A DNA stretch of 64,000 nt, taken from positions 1,122,162-1,186,161 of the forward strand of contig JAEVLN010000002.1 of the NCBI GenBank assembly GCA_018350325.1. Reading direction: 5' to 3'. Below, piece after piece: positions 23,771 to 36,353 of this stretch. Positions within the stretch are counted from its first letter, which is position 1. Every line of letters begins with the position of its first letter. The notes below the pieces were generated by a model. It was not told the origin of the DNA, ran no database searches, and saw only the letters and a list, made by a program, of their open reading frames with translations. Made by a program: the position numbers and the translations under genes. The stretch comes from Globodera rostochiensis (Eukaryota; Nematoda; Chromadorea; Rhabditida; Heteroderidae).

Positions 23771-25392
23771 AAAATGTGAAAAATTCTTTTTAATCTTGAA
23801 AATTTTATCTGCAAATTAATAACGAAAAACAGCATTAAAAAATTTTATTATAATAAATAAAGTATCAAAGCAAATTCTAACTTAATTATAGTTATTAAAA
23901 AACACTTAAACAAAGGAACATTTAAATTAATGAATAAAATTTCGAACTTTTGACTATAAAAGAATAGAAATAATTAGAATCAATTTTTCAAATCAAAATA
24001 TTCGCAACAAGAAAATTGCTTAAAATCTGTAATAATTTTCGTAATTTAAATCGAATTCCCGACAAGAAAAGAAGAAGCCGCAGGGAACGCAGCGATGCGT
24101 AGACAAAAGAAGGTGCAGCAGATTTAAAATAAATTACCTTATGTTTGTGTTGTCTTTTCAGCTTTAAATTTTTAGACAAATAATACAAGCTTTTGATGGC
24201 AAAATAAGTTTTAAAATTTTACAATGAATGACTTTAAAATAATTAAAATTAACTGTTTATAAAATAAAGCATTTGTTTTAAATTGCCGCATGGGCCGAAA
24301 CTTCATTGATTAAATTCCAAAATTTAATGTGATTGTAAAGAAAATTGCTGCAAAATTATAAATGAATTTAATTTTTTGCTACACGCAACTTGTAGAAAGA
24401 AAATTTTAAAACGTTTACTTACACAACATCTATTTGAAAGTGAAAAATAAAGAAAATTTAATTGGAACACCGTAGGCAAATCATTTATAAATAGATTTAA
24501 TTTCCGCACCATTATACGTTTTTATATTGTTGCTTTAAAATAAAGTCAAATTTAAATTTTTTTTTTTTTGTTATGTTATAATAATAAATGTTTATAAAAA
24601 TAAATGAACATCATACCTAGCAGCGTGTCAAGGAGGACAGTTGCCAATTTTAGTTAATGCATGAATTTGAGTAATTAGTTTTTCTACAAAGAATATAATT
24701 AATAAAATAAATGATTTTAAAAAAAAAGGCAACTTTGCATTTTTAATAAATTGTATAATTATAACCGATTGAACGAACTTTTTATGAAGCAAGTTGACAA
24801 TTTCTATGATAAACAAACATACCTAATTATTTAAAAACTAATCATTTGGTAACTTAATGCAAGTTACAATAAAGAAATTTTTATTTAACATGATTATTTG
24901 AAACTCAAACGAGTAATTTGCAAACTTAATTAACATTACTCAATTTTTTGAACTTTTAAGTATAAACCGCGTCATCTTAACAGTAGTAGGCCTTTCTGAA
25001 TGAACCGGAACCCTTTTGATCTTATACGCTAGGTTAATTTTCTAGGTTCAATGATTAAATTTTCATCACTTTTATAACTTTTTGTGAGAACTCATCTAAT
25101 TATTTCTTTTGAACTAACTATTTAAAAAATTATTTTGATAATTTATTATTTAGCAATTTAAAAAGCATTTTAATGTTAAATTTTTGATTATACGCCAAAC
25201 TTTGTCACCATAGTGAGTGAGCCTTGTTTTGGTGATATTAAGTAAAATATTTTGTGTTTTTTAGTTCAATCGTAAAGAATCTAACTGGGTTTAAATCGTT
25301 TAAGCTTAAAAAATTTTTATAACATTTGTAAAATATAACAGAAATTATTGTTTGGATTTAAATGAACAATTTTAACAGCTTTAAAGAATTGC
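23771..25392. other. A-rich spacer DNA, no gene recognised
   Basis: Begins exactly where the inverted-arm homology stops. A purine-rich patch at 24050-24125 (GACAAGAAAAGAAGAAGCCG) is open in several frames; none has convincing edges. Confidence 0.4.
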
Positions 25393-26266
25393 TTTAATAC
25401 TAGAGTTGCAGCTGGGGGGGGGGGACGGGGAAAACCGGGGATCCGCGGCCATTCTCATCCCCGTCCCCGTTCCCCGGTTTGTCCATCCCCGAAAACGGGG
25501 ATTCCCGGTCCTCATCCCCGGCGGGGCGGGGATGAAAATTCACCCCTAAAGATGGATGTATTATATTGATTTACTGTTTGAATTTTGGTTGAGATGTGCT
25601 TTTTGACAAAAGATTTCAATCGTTTTAGGTGGTTCGTTCCAAATGAATTGATGGCCTATTGGTTATTCTTTCCGCAAGTCCTATGTTGCCGGCAGGGTTC
25701 GGACCCGCTTCTTAGCTAATATCGTAAAATGTTCCAAAAAATTTCCCCACCGGACCTCGCCCATTCCTAAAAAGCATCATACCGACTTAAGTTCCAAATC
25801 TCCTAACAAATTGAGTCAAAAATTTTCTTGGGACATCCACCTACCTAAAGCATTTTTTGAAAAAATTTCCGAAATTCCAAACCAAAATGCTTAATTTTGC
25901 GAACATTTTGGTGCAATTTACTTAACCAACTCCAAAAAATTTTTCCGACGGCGCCTGTCGGCACCACCGGGCTCTCCTCCCCAAAAAATTAAATCTTTGG
26001 GGTGCATTTGCCATAAGAAAAGCCTTTTATTAGGGGTGCACTTTAATTTGAAGAAATTTCGATTTTAAAAAAAAGTGCCCCAAAAAATTGCATTTTTCAA
26101 AAATGCACCCCTAAAAATGGATTTTGCCCATCCCCGTACGGGGATCCCCGTTCCCCGGTTTGCCCCATCCCCGAAAACGGGGATCCCCGGTTTGTCCGTC
26201 CCCGGTATCCCCGTCCCCAGTTTGACCGGGGGTCCCCCCCCCCCCGGCTGCAACCCTATTTAATAA
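25393..26266. mobile_element. Non-autonomous hAT element (858 bp) with target duplication
   Basis: The element runs 25401-26258. Ends are TAGAGTTGCAGCTGGGGGG on the left and, read inward from the right, TAGGGTTGCAGCCGGGGGG. It is flanked by 8-bp copies TTTAATAC (25393) and TTTAATAA (26259) that agree at seven of eight positions. The TIR style (TAGGGTTGC) and 8-bp duplication are those of hAT elements. Subterminal regions are GC-rich, with inverted CCCCGTCCCCG / CGGGGATCCCCG motifs; the middle carries GAAATTTCG and GTGCACCCC-type repeats. The two overlapping 62-codon frames at 26065-26263 are GC-rich artefacts. No transposase domain is present. Confidence 0.85.
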
Positions 26267-26723
26267 ATAGACTAGTTATGCAACGCAACTGAGACAAGAA
26301 GCACGCTTTCATATTGATGATATAATTGGCCTAATATTTCTTCAATGCGGAAATATTTGCTAAAATATTAAATCTCTAAACAAAAAATATTAAATGCGTC
26401 AACCCAAATGCTTATTTGAACAAGTTAAGAATTTATGTAAAGAATATTGAAGAAATGAAAAACTCAAAAGCAACATGAACAAGAAATCGAAGCAAAACAG
26501 AAAAATACTAATTTTAATATTAAAAATTACGGTGCTGTTTAAAAATATGCGTTTAAATGAAAACACAAGAGTGTAAAACAAATATTATAAATATTTTCTA
26601 AAATTGAAATTTTAAATCGTAAAAAATAAAATTCTTGAATTCCTTCACACCGCATCTACAAAAAACAGTTTTTTCTAAACCAAACATGAAATTTAGTGTT
26701 AATTTTTGCCAAATTAAAAACAG

Positions 26724-26780
26724 AACAAAGAAGATGGCGACGAACTACTAGACGAAATGGACATATTGGGCAGACCATGA
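26724..26780 (+). CDS. Candidate terminal exon, 18 codons
   Basis: An acceptor-like AAATTAAAAACAG is followed by NKEDGDELLDEMDILGRP and TGA. The acidic peptide differs from AT-driven frames, but it is short and unsupported by neighbours. Confidence 0.2.
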   Translation, partial: NKEDGDELLDEMDILGRP

Positions 26781-29564
26781 AATAAAGGAAATGACAAATA
26801 AATAAAATAACAAGCAAATGAATAAAATTTCAAACAAAAATTACATTTTTAATTTAAATAACATTGTTAAATTGTATGGCAAAAAACAAAAGATTTTTCT
26901 AAATTATAAAGCATAGAAAAATGAATAAGAAAGTTACAAGTGAAATAATACAAATCAAAAATCTCATTATACATACATAAATTAAATAAAAATATAAATA
27001 TAAATGAAATTTTATTAAACATTTTGCAAATTTCTGTGACAAATTAAATGCTTAAAAAAGGTAGCTCGAAAGAATGTGACGATCGGTTCGAATACCCTAG
27101 AGCAGAAAATTCAAGAATCTATAAAATAATAAATTAAAATAAAAATAATAAATACGATAACCTGTTAAATTAACATAAAAAAACAAAAAAATCTATTTAA
27201 CATTTGCGGTTTAAATTATTTATTTCTATCAACAAAAAATCTTGATATATTTTATTAATATAATGAATTAATTTAATCTTTGCAAATAAAATTATGAAAA
27301 CTGCTTAAGATTTTATATCAAAAGTAAATTATAAAGTTGGGATCGAAAAACCAGGCTCAATCACCGCAAATCATAAAAATATTTTTGTTTCGTATCTGAA
27401 GAAATTGATAACGGGAACCTTAACATTAAAATGATTAATTGAGACAAAATATCACTAAACTTGATAAAAATTATGGTAGTTTAATGAAAACGTCAAAAAA
27501 AAAAAGCATAAATACAAACAGAACCTGCAAGCTACCAAAAAATTAAATGTAGTTGTAAACAAGATAATGAGAATTAAAAATTAAACAGCAAATAAACCTT
27601 TTTTATTTTTTCAAGTTGTATGCGTTGATATAAAGCAAATTTTATTAACTGATATAAAGGCGATGTAGAAAGGATTTTAAAAAATTAAAAAAAATGTCAA
27701 GGATGATAAAATACTTCCTGTATTTGCGTTTTGAATGTGTACCTCAAAATTCGAATTAGCGATTTCAACTCAACCGGCATGCTGAGACGTGGTGCCACCG
27801 CAAACGTAACATTACTATGTAGCGATCGATACCTGATTTTCGACAGATAATTTAGAAACAACCGATAATTTAATAAAAACGCACATAATAATTAAGAACA
27901 TAAATAAATATGTAATATAAAATAAAAAGTTTCTTGATTCAAAGGAGACGAGAAAAAAATGTGGAATCTGGCCGAATGAAGATTAAATTTATTAACTCAG
28001 AAAAATAAAAATTTATTATGCAAGATGATGTACAAGAAAAAGATTATATAATCGATATAAAATATATTTATTTTAAAACGAAATTACTTATAAACTACAA
28101 TTAATTGCAAATTGAAAATATGAAATCATCCAACCTTAAAAATTGGCTTAAAAAGCAAAATAATAGTGCAGTCGAGTTTCTATTATTTGAAGGAAAATGC
28201 CTTTTAAACTCATATATACTTAAATCTGGTTGAATTATGTTGAAAACTATTAACATCATTTGACAAAAAGTATAATGTAATAAGCCGAAATAATTTTTAG
28301 TGCTGATAATTTAATGTAAATCAATTAAATTACATATTTTACAGTTGATCGATTTCATAAGACTCATTTCTTAAATAAATGGTTAATAAATATTAATATA
28401 AAATATAAAATTCATAGCTTATTACAACGCAATTAAAAAAAAGCATGCCTCGATTCTAAACTGATAAAAAGCCAACACTTAAAAATATCCGTAATTTTAA
28501 AAGATATATTTTACTTTAAACTTAAAATATAAACGAATAAAAAATAATTTACCTATGTGCCTGCCTATATCAAAGAGCAAATCGACATTAAAATAAAGAT
28601 TAACACATGTTCTCAAAATCATAGAGAAATTGTTTTACTTTAAATATTCAATAAATTATTATCGTGTCGTACTTATATGACCCATTTTTGAATTAAAAAA
28701 ATAAACTTTCGATTAAAATTAACAATTATTATTAGCAAATTATTAAAAAATAAATAAACAAATCCTGTTTAAATAAATTGATTTTATTCCAAAAAAATGA
28801 ATTAATAACTCTTTAGATATTTATTGATTTATTTGTGGTTATTCTATTAAATTAACGATTTTGTATTTAAACGACCCCTCCGCGGGGCGACCGGTCAAGA
28901 AAACCGCGTTACCTTGGTTCCAAATAAATTTTTAATAAGTTTTTATTTATATTTTAATTTTATTATTTATTTCTATTTATTTCATCAAATAAATTTGGTG
29001 GATTCTAGGTTGATTAAATTATATTTACAAAATTTTTTAAATTTATCACATATTGTCTGCGAGTAACCCGGTTGCAGAACTTAAATTGATTTTTGATTAA
29101 TAACAAAAATATTTGCGCAACTTTTTTAGCCATAATATATAATTGCTTTGCGTTTTCAAAAAAGAGCTAAAATTTCATTAATTCATTTTCATAAAAATCA
29201 AATAAACGGCGTTTTGATGACTGAGAAAATTAAAAATTATATATTTTCAAATATCATTAATAACATTAATTTATATACATTAAATGTCAAAAAGTAAACC
29301 AAAAATTAAAAAACGAAATTTTAATTACTTCAGTCAAAGTAAGATAAATTAAAATTATAATCTAATAAAAATAATAATAACAAAGACCATGAATTTTTGT
29401 AATCATTTATTCTTCTTCGAAGTCTTGCATTTACGAGTTGAGCTTTATTTTGGAAAAATATTAATTAAAACCTAAAGAATTTATAATAAATATAAACAAT
29501 ATTAATTACTTGAACATAAGTATTTTCATTAATTTTTAATAAAATAATAATGTATAATGATTTT
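26781..29564. other. A-rich spacer DNA with short open islets
   Basis: Two GC-richer patches have unusually protein-like frames: 27040-27130 (VARKNVTIGSNTLEQKIQES) and 27309-27434 (41 codons, including VGIEKPGSITANHKNIFVSY and LKKLITGTLTLK-stop), both on the + strand. Smaller patches at 27775-27830 and 28868-28915 have no convincing edges. The rest is structureless AT-rich DNA. Confidence 0.3.
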
Positions 29565-29668
29565 TTGCGCTTAATTTATGATAACATTCGGAATAAAATA
29601 GCAAAAATACACAGGTTGGGGATGATGATGTGTGATGTCCAACATACTCCTTTGAAGAAGCAATTATT
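29565..29668 (+). repeat. Dispersed repeat, inverted relative to 1488-1600
   Basis: Contains GATAACATTCGGAATAAAAT and GTGTGATGTCCAACAT. A 68-codon frame (29550-29756) crosses it, with the short sequence KIHRLGMMMCDVQHTPLKKQ, but that frame is not kept in the other copy, so it is not called as a gene. Confidence 0.7.
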
Positions 29669-30051
29669 AATTTTTGAAACAAATGCATTAACCATTTTAA
29701 TGTATGAAATTACTTCACTTATAATTTTTTTAATATTTTCTAAAATATTTAATTAAGTCATTTATAAAAACAATTATTTGCATATATCCAAAATAAGATT
29801 GAATAGCATTATTGTTGCAACAAACAATTCATGACAAATTAAAATTTTTGAAAATGAAAAAATTTAAAGTGAATTATGCAGTATTAGGATTTGGAGAATA
29901 TTGTCAAGCGCATCCTGAAAAGGTTTAAATATTTAATTGATAATTAATAATAATCAAAGGCTAAGGTGCCAAAATTAAGCTGAAAAAAGATTTTTACTTA
30001 AAGAAAAATTAAAAAAAAAATAATAATAAATACGGAAAAATCGATTAATAA

Positions 30052-30216
30052 TTATTTAGAATTTGTGCAACAAAAAGGCTCTACCTTTATAGAAATGCAA
30101 AATATTGGTTCAGCGTGATGTCAGCTGGAGAATTAGCTGCGCGTGCACACCACAAATTCGTATTCCTCAACAAAGATGACAATATCACGGCCCGTGGGCA
30201 ATCAAATATAGAATAA
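30052..30216 (+). CDS. Hypothetical ORF (54 codons) at edge of duplicated block
   Basis: An open + strand frame without an early ATG; the GC-richest part begins MSAGELAARAHHKFVFLNKD and continues DNITARGQSNIE-stop. Its last codons overlap the start of the block shared with 45911-47364. The minus strand is also open in two frames, so the coding strand is uncertain. No family is recognised. Confidence 0.28.
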   Translation, partial: LFRICATKRLYLYRNAKYWFSVMSAGELAARAHHKFVFLNKDDNITARGQSNIE

Positions 30217-31669
30217 AGCTACAAATTTAATAAAATTTCATTTGAAATTTATTTAACGAAAAACTTGTTTCACCGTATGAGAGAAACTGAAGCGAACATC
30301 GCCTAAAAACATAATAAAATCTTAAACCCATAAAATATGAATAATTAATTAAAAAATCTTTTTAATAAGAAAATAACGGAAAGAGAACCACTTCAAAAAA
30401 ATTAATATCCCTTCACAGCCAAAAAGACATCATAAACAATTTTAATTTAGATAAATTAAATAACCAATTTAATTGACATAAAAAATAAATAATTAATACT
30501 GTGTGATTGAATTCGGCAATTCATATTCTAATATTGATTCTTAAAAACTATCTCATCTAAAAAAATTAGTCAATATTGATATTTCATATATATTTGTTTA
30601 TTTAAACTGATAAATTGAAATTCTCTATATTTTTATACTTATAATATTAAAGATAATTAACAGATCACTCATCTCTTAGCAGAACAATCTGAAAGTATTT
30701 TATTTATGAATCATAATAATTAATACACATTCGCGTGAAAAAATATACAAGGGACCGATAGACATGGTCATCTCCCGCCGCCCTCTCATCAGGGGTGCAG
30801 AGGACGTTTTGGCTACGTTCCGTGGCGACAGGGGCACTTCGCAGCCTTTTTATTTGATTCTTAATTTAAATAAACTTTCATAAAAAACCCATCGAATTTT
30901 AAAAACAAAACATTAAATGTTTATTAAAGTAACCATAAAAACCGAGTAATACTGAAAACTGGAAAAAGAAAATAATTTATTTGTTAAACAAGTAATTTTT
31001 TCTACCAGAAGTAAAAATCAACTGTTTTTACTACACTATCAACCATGATATGCATATTTAAATTTTAAATATTGAAAAATAAATAATTTGAAACATAATT
31101 ATCTTGAAAAAAAATTGTAAGCCATGAAATAAAGTTAAGAAAAACTGAAACCAAAAAATTACGCATAAATACTAAATGGTAATTAATTAAGAGAAAATAT
31201 TAAAAGGCTATCTTTACTAAAGGCTTGCATGATTATTGCTATTCCTAATAACTAAATTAAAAGTTTTAATATATTTAGAAAAATTCTAAAAAAATAATTA
31301 AAAATGAATAAAGTGTTTGGTCTATTTCAAAAACTTTTACAGAAAATTTAAAAAATTATTTTATTTATTCAACATTTTTAAAAACTAAATTTAAAAAAGT
31401 ATTTTGTACAAAAATTTAAATAAATTTATTTAAATATATTGCAAAAAGAAAAAAGAAATTAAATGTTAAATAAATTCAAAAATAAAATTTGCAATAAAGA
31501 ACTTTAAAAAGCCATAGATAAAAATTAAAAACAGGTGCAACTACCATATATCCATCTTTTTTATCGATTGATTTCCCCCACATGATAAAGGCACTAATAT
31601 ATCAACATTCTGTAAATCACTCTAAAGAAAATGTTTTTTTTTCTTTTTTTTCTAATTTTTATAATTGTA
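30202..31669 (+). repeat. Shared block, copy A (1.47 kb)
   Basis: Matches 45911-47364 over its whole length and 39947-40775 over its right part, in the same orientation and nearly identical. The left end is near TCAAATATA and the right end is exactly at TTTTATAATTGTA. Here it abuts the inner end of the right inverted arm (31670); in copies B and C it abuts the RlmB-like fragment. It ends in a T-rich run and has no obvious terminal inverted repeat, so it may be a mobile or breakpoint-mediated block. Confidence 0.9.
30710..30883 (+). CDS. Hypothetical ORF (57 codons), copy A
   Basis: A GC-rich islet at 30745-30840 gives a + strand frame reading KIYKGPIDMVISRRPLIRGA and EDVLATFRGDRGTSQPFYLI before a TAA. 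A frame of the same length is present in copy C (46405-46578); copy B lacks the islet. The minus strand is open over 46 codons too, so the strand is not settled. No family is recognised. Confidence 0.28.
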   Translation: MIIINTHSREKIYKGPIDMVISRRPLIRGAEDVLATFRGDRGTSQPFYLILNLNKLS

Positions 31670-31842
31670 TATCACTCCATTTTTTTATTATTCATCTTTA
31701 TTATTTTTTTGGGTTTTTTTGGCTATTTTTATTATTTTCATTTTAAGATGAATCGTTAATCATTTTTTAATGAATGCACGGTGCATTAGTTGTTCTCTAT
31801 TCAGCACACGGCTTGCGCCCCTCTTGCCCTCATAGTTTTGAG

Positions 31843-32055
31843 TTAACCGTGATAAATTAGAAATTTTTTTTTATTTAAATTAAATTTGTTTTTGATAGTT
31901 CGCATTTGTATTACATCGCTGGTAGATTTGGTTATACTTTTATTAAATTCCTTTTTAGTAAAATTTTTCAAAAAATTTAATCTGATGCGGTACATCGATC
32001 GATCTTTGCAACGTGAGGAGTTAATTTTGAAGCGAGAGCGAGGTTTTCTTGCCAT
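31843..32055 (-). CDS. Small basic ORF (70 aa), right-arm copy
   Basis: Same 70-residue frame as 23385-23597, in reverse orientation, with the same GCCATGG start context. See that entry for doubts about whether it is expressed. Confidence 0.3.
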   Translation of the reverse strand: MARKPRSRFKINSSRCKDRSMYRIRLNFLKNFTKKEFNKSITKSTSDVIQMRTIKNKFNLNKKKFLIYHG

Positions 32056-34509
32056 GGCTGTATTGCGCCGTGTTAAAGAAAAATAAATATATTAAAATTG
32101 TTTTTATATTTAATTTTGCATTACATATTATTAGGTCCGCCCGCAATCTTTTTTACCGTTTGCTATTTTGCTAACTTTAATGAGGTAAATTGGATTAAAA
32201 TAAAAAATTTGGAAAAAATTATAAATATTAGTTGCAGTTTAATTTGTTATAAAATTTTTAAATTTTCAGTTCTTATATGTTTTTTTTAAATAAAGTTAAC
32301 TTGGAATCGTTGCTATATTTTGTTTATTGATTTATTATTTTATTTGGTCCCTCCAAACCTTTAGTTACATCAAATCAAATCAATTTATTTTTTTTTGAGT
32401 TTTAAATCATTGTGATTTAAAAATAATTTGATAAACTTAAGGGTGTATTTCAAATCGATGAAGTTATGCCAATATTATTTTTTAATTTATTATTATTCAA
32501 CTATGCATGGTATATATAAATTTTGGTCAACTTAACTTACAACAAAATGTATGGGTTTATAATGCTCCATGCTGGGTATTTTTTACATTTGTTAATATTT
32601 CATTAAAATTATTGGATTGATTTTCTATAAGCTCATGGATTTCAACGTTTTAATTTTTCCCCATTTTGAAAAAAAAATTTAAAAAGTTTTGTTTATTGTA
32701 GGGAGTTTTACAACTTATTTAGAAATTTTTATATATCTTATAAACTTGGCGATATGGTTGTTATTTGCCAAAATCAAGCAAAAACCTTCTTCAAATGATT
32801 TTAAAATAATGACAAAGAATTCACTATTTTCGGTGAAAATTGTAAATAAATCATAACTTATTTTACTAATTGCTTTTGTTTTAGTCTTTAGTTAATCTCA
32901 TCCCATTTCTTTATTGATAAATCACGTGCTTAGATTAATGACTTAGAAATATTGAATGCCTTTTATAGATTTAATTATAAATTTTATATTAAATATTCCT
33001 GAAGTTCTAAAAGCCAGAGGCCAGTTTCTGGATAATTAAATGCAGATAAACTCATTTATTATGTTTCTGTAAAGCAAAAAAATTTTAAGAATTATCTTTT
33101 TTAAATGATTTTTAAAGAGATGATTTCTTAATATCGGCCTCAATTAGGGTAATCGCATACAAAATTTCAAGCAGACCTCCATGTATTTATCGCTGTAGAT
33201 TTTTTTTTGCAAAAAACAAGAATTGCAAGAATTTTATTTATTTTTTATACCGATCATTTTAGTAGGGAGGTTCTAAGACTTTTGGTGATAGGAGATTTTT
33301 TTTGGTGTTATTGAATTAAAATAGTTGTATTTATTATTCTTATTATTATGAAAAATATAATTTGCAGAGTGAGTATTACATTTTTTTTTTATTAAAATTT
33401 ATTATCGTTCTTAAAAATTGTACTTAATTTAATCATAACAATAATAGTTGTTTTTTTTAAATTAAAAAATTACATTGCATTGCCTGCTTGCTGATGATAT
33501 CATTATCCACTAACATTTATGTTAGTGTTACAATTTAATAGGAAATTTAACATATTTTTTAAGCGTTGATGAATTTATCCTTAGGAAATGTACGCATTTT
33601 CTTATAGTAGATATATTATCGGACGCATAATTTTGCATGTTTTCTAAAAAATTAAGAAAATAATATTCTTTAAAAAATAATGGAATGAACTGTGATTTTA
33701 GATAGAGTATCCAATAACTAATCAAAAAAGCAATTAGTTAATATTTTAATTCATAATAAAATAAAATTTTACTTCAATTTCATTATATTTTTTAAATAAC
33801 TTGCTCTTTTTCATTATAATATTTAAATTTTATTATTTTTAGTAAAGGTTTACGAGCTGTTGAGCATAATTTGCTTTTTATTCAGAATCAGCCATAATAT
33901 ATTCAATTGCATGACATCTGGTTCTTGCGTGAGTCTGTATTCAGAATCGCTGCAGTTATAAATTAAAAGTTCAGTATATTTTCTGAAAAAATGCAATAAT
34001 AGTTAATATAAATTTATAAATACCACTCACTAAAAATGCATTTTCATTCAAACAAAAATCGCAAATGAAAAAAATGCATAAGATTTACAATATTTTCAAG
34101 TACAACAAGATTCTTTATTTCTACAATAGAATTTCAGCTGCATTCTATATATATGCTCATGCTCTTTACAGAATAAATAGAAATAATATCAGACGATAAA
34201 ATATTTATGAATTGTGATTTATTTTTATGTATTTGATTCTTAATAAAGTGCATAAACTGTAATTTTATCATAAAGTTCCAACATTTTTAGGCCTTGTTGG
34301 CCTGCCTATGGTTATTAATCAAAAGCATGTTAACATTTTATAAATTGTTTTTACGTTGGCAAGCGAGAAAAAAAAGAGATCTATATTTAAAAAAATATAT
34401 TCTATGAAGAAGAGGTTATATATAATAAAATTTAATTTATATGCCGCTGACTTAATTAAATCAAAAATTAAAGTAAAGAAATTTCAACCATAATTAAATA
34501 CTAAATTAG

Positions 34510-34602
34510 AAATTTGTTGACGAAAGTTTTGATATGTGTGGCGGAACAAGCGACTCCTGCTCCTGTTCTACCGCAGCGATCCCGACACTACCGGGAACGA
34601 CC
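34510..34602 (+). CDS. Exon-like islet in right arm (93 bp)
   Basis: Counterpart of 20360-20457. After the same TTAG acceptor it reads KFVDESFDMCGGTSDSCSCS, then TAAIPTLPGTTVTSKRN without reaching a stop until past the donor position, because five bases are absent relative to the left arm. Which arm holds the original frame is unknown. Confidence 0.3.
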
Positions 34603-35441
34603 GTAACTAGTAAAAGAAATTTAATAAAAATCAATAAAAAATATATAAAGGATTCGATATTTAATTTAAAGATTTTTGTTTAAAGGTTTGATAAAGGGTC
34701 TTTAATTACTTGTCATAAGAACAAATGAAGTCATTCACGAAATATAAAAGTTTAAATAAAAAAATTTTTAAATATAAAATAAATAAATAACATTTATCTT
34801 TTCATTTTAAAGTTATACCTTAAAAATAATTTAATTAATGACGATATTAGATGATTATTTGTAACATATTTTTAAATACAAAATAAATTAGTAAATCAAG
34901 TTCAACGAAATAAATCAAGGTCAATTATCAATTTAGGTTATTTTTAAAAAAATATTTAAAACTGATTTAAAATTACTATTTAATAAACTTTAAAAAACTC
35001 GGATATTTCTTATAGAATTATGCAATTAACTTCTTTAACTGACCTATTTAAAGAATTTTTTCTTATTCATATAAAAGATCAAGTAAAAATTTTATATTTA
35101 AATGCTTTTTAAAGAAACATTAATGGGAGATAAACGAATTTGTAAAAATGATTACTTGTATATTTTTAAACAATCATTATAATTTAAATTTGTATTTAAA
35201 AAAACACACCCGCTGTCTCGTATGCTCCAAAACTAAAAATTAAAAAATAGTCATATTCGCTCCGTAAAAAACGTTTATGCCAAAAATACATTAATGAATA
35301 CAATAAAATAAAATTATAAGAGTTTTTTCATTATTCAAAAATGGTTCATTTTTAATTAAATAAATTAAACAATTTAACTAAAAACCAATCAGGCTTTTTC
35401 AAATGGGAAAATACCCATGGGTAATACGAATGAATTTCACG

Positions 35442-35580
35442 AGCTTAAATGCAGTAATAGCCAACTTAATGAATTATATAATTTCGATGTCCTATTATCT
35501 CGGTATCGGTGCTATAAATATCAACTCTAAAAATGGATGGACGTCTAGACACAGGCTGGCCATTTTCGACGGCGGTCGAA
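35442..35580 (+). pseudogene. Exon-like islet, degenerate right-arm copy
   Basis: Counterpart of 19401-19541. LMNYIISMSYYLGIGAINI is unchanged, but the upstream CAG acceptor is replaced by CACGAG, three bases are lost around the AVHNV codons, and an extra C (CTGGCC for CTGCC) shifts the frame before the donor. This looks like decay of one copy after duplication. Confidence 0.45.
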
Positions 35581-35595
35581 GTAGGTGGAGACTGG

Positions 35596-36353
35596 AAATA
35601 CGAAAATAATCATTTTGATTAACATGTTTTTTTGAAACTTTAAGTCCAACACGATTAAAATGTTGACAAAATAACCGTCAATACAATTTAATCACAGCTT
35701 TGTATCATTTATCAAATATTTATTGCCTATCAACGCTCTTTTAATTGAAAAATATTGATTTTATTTTCAAAACAAAATACCTAAATTTTAAATTAAAGTT
35801 TATTAGTTGATTCGCTTTGTCATTTTTCTCGCAAGATTACTTTAAAAATAATAATAAAAAAGGTAAAATTTAAAATATGGATAATGCCAAATAGATATAC
35901 CTGTATTCAACAAGAGTGGTGGTGCGTATCATTATAATAAAATTTTATCAATTTTTAATTGCGCCTCTTGAATGCTATAACCTAGATAAAATAAATTAAT
36001 TAAATTATTTAGATTATCACAGATGTTTTTGCAACTATTATCTAGAAATTAAACATTCCTTTAGACAAATTTATAAAAAATTATAACATATTAATTTAAG
36101 AACAACTTAAGTGATTTAAATCAAAAATATATTTTAAAATTTAAAAAACAATAAAAATTTGTAAATATACTTAATATATCTTTGCTTGCATCTAAATAAG
36201 AATAATAAAATAACTAAAAAATAAATCAACATTTTATTTTCCTGAAGCTTTTTAATATCAGTTTGCTTTTGGTTTTATTTGTTATGCTTAGATTAATTTT
36301 CTTATAGAAGAAAATTTTTAGTTTCTTAATTACTATTTGGACGATATAAAGAT
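35596..36353. other. Right-arm interval with no match on the left
   Basis: About 760 bp of A-rich DNA between the two aligned parts of the right arm. Part of a 67-codon minus frame (36226-36429) enters it; its composition is that of a chance frame. No gene recognised. Confidence 0.45.

Larger units (their letters stand above)
31670..35595 (-). repeat. Inverted duplication, right arm, inner segment
   Basis: Reverse complement of 19385-23770, 3.9 kb against 4.4 kb because it lacks two stretches present on the left. The + strand is T-rich to about 34.0 kb and then A-rich, the mirror of the left arm. It carries the right-arm copies of the three exon-like islets. Confidence 0.92.

Noticed and set aside
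26065..26263. Two 62-codon glycine/proline-rich frames on opposite strands
   Set aside because: They arise from the palindromic CCCCG/CGGGG motifs of the hAT element end and mirror each other.
27060..27110. Possible tRNA, because GGTTCGAATACCC resembles a T-arm
   Set aside because: No matching acceptor stem or A box lies at the right distance; a coding-like frame runs through it, and the match is short.
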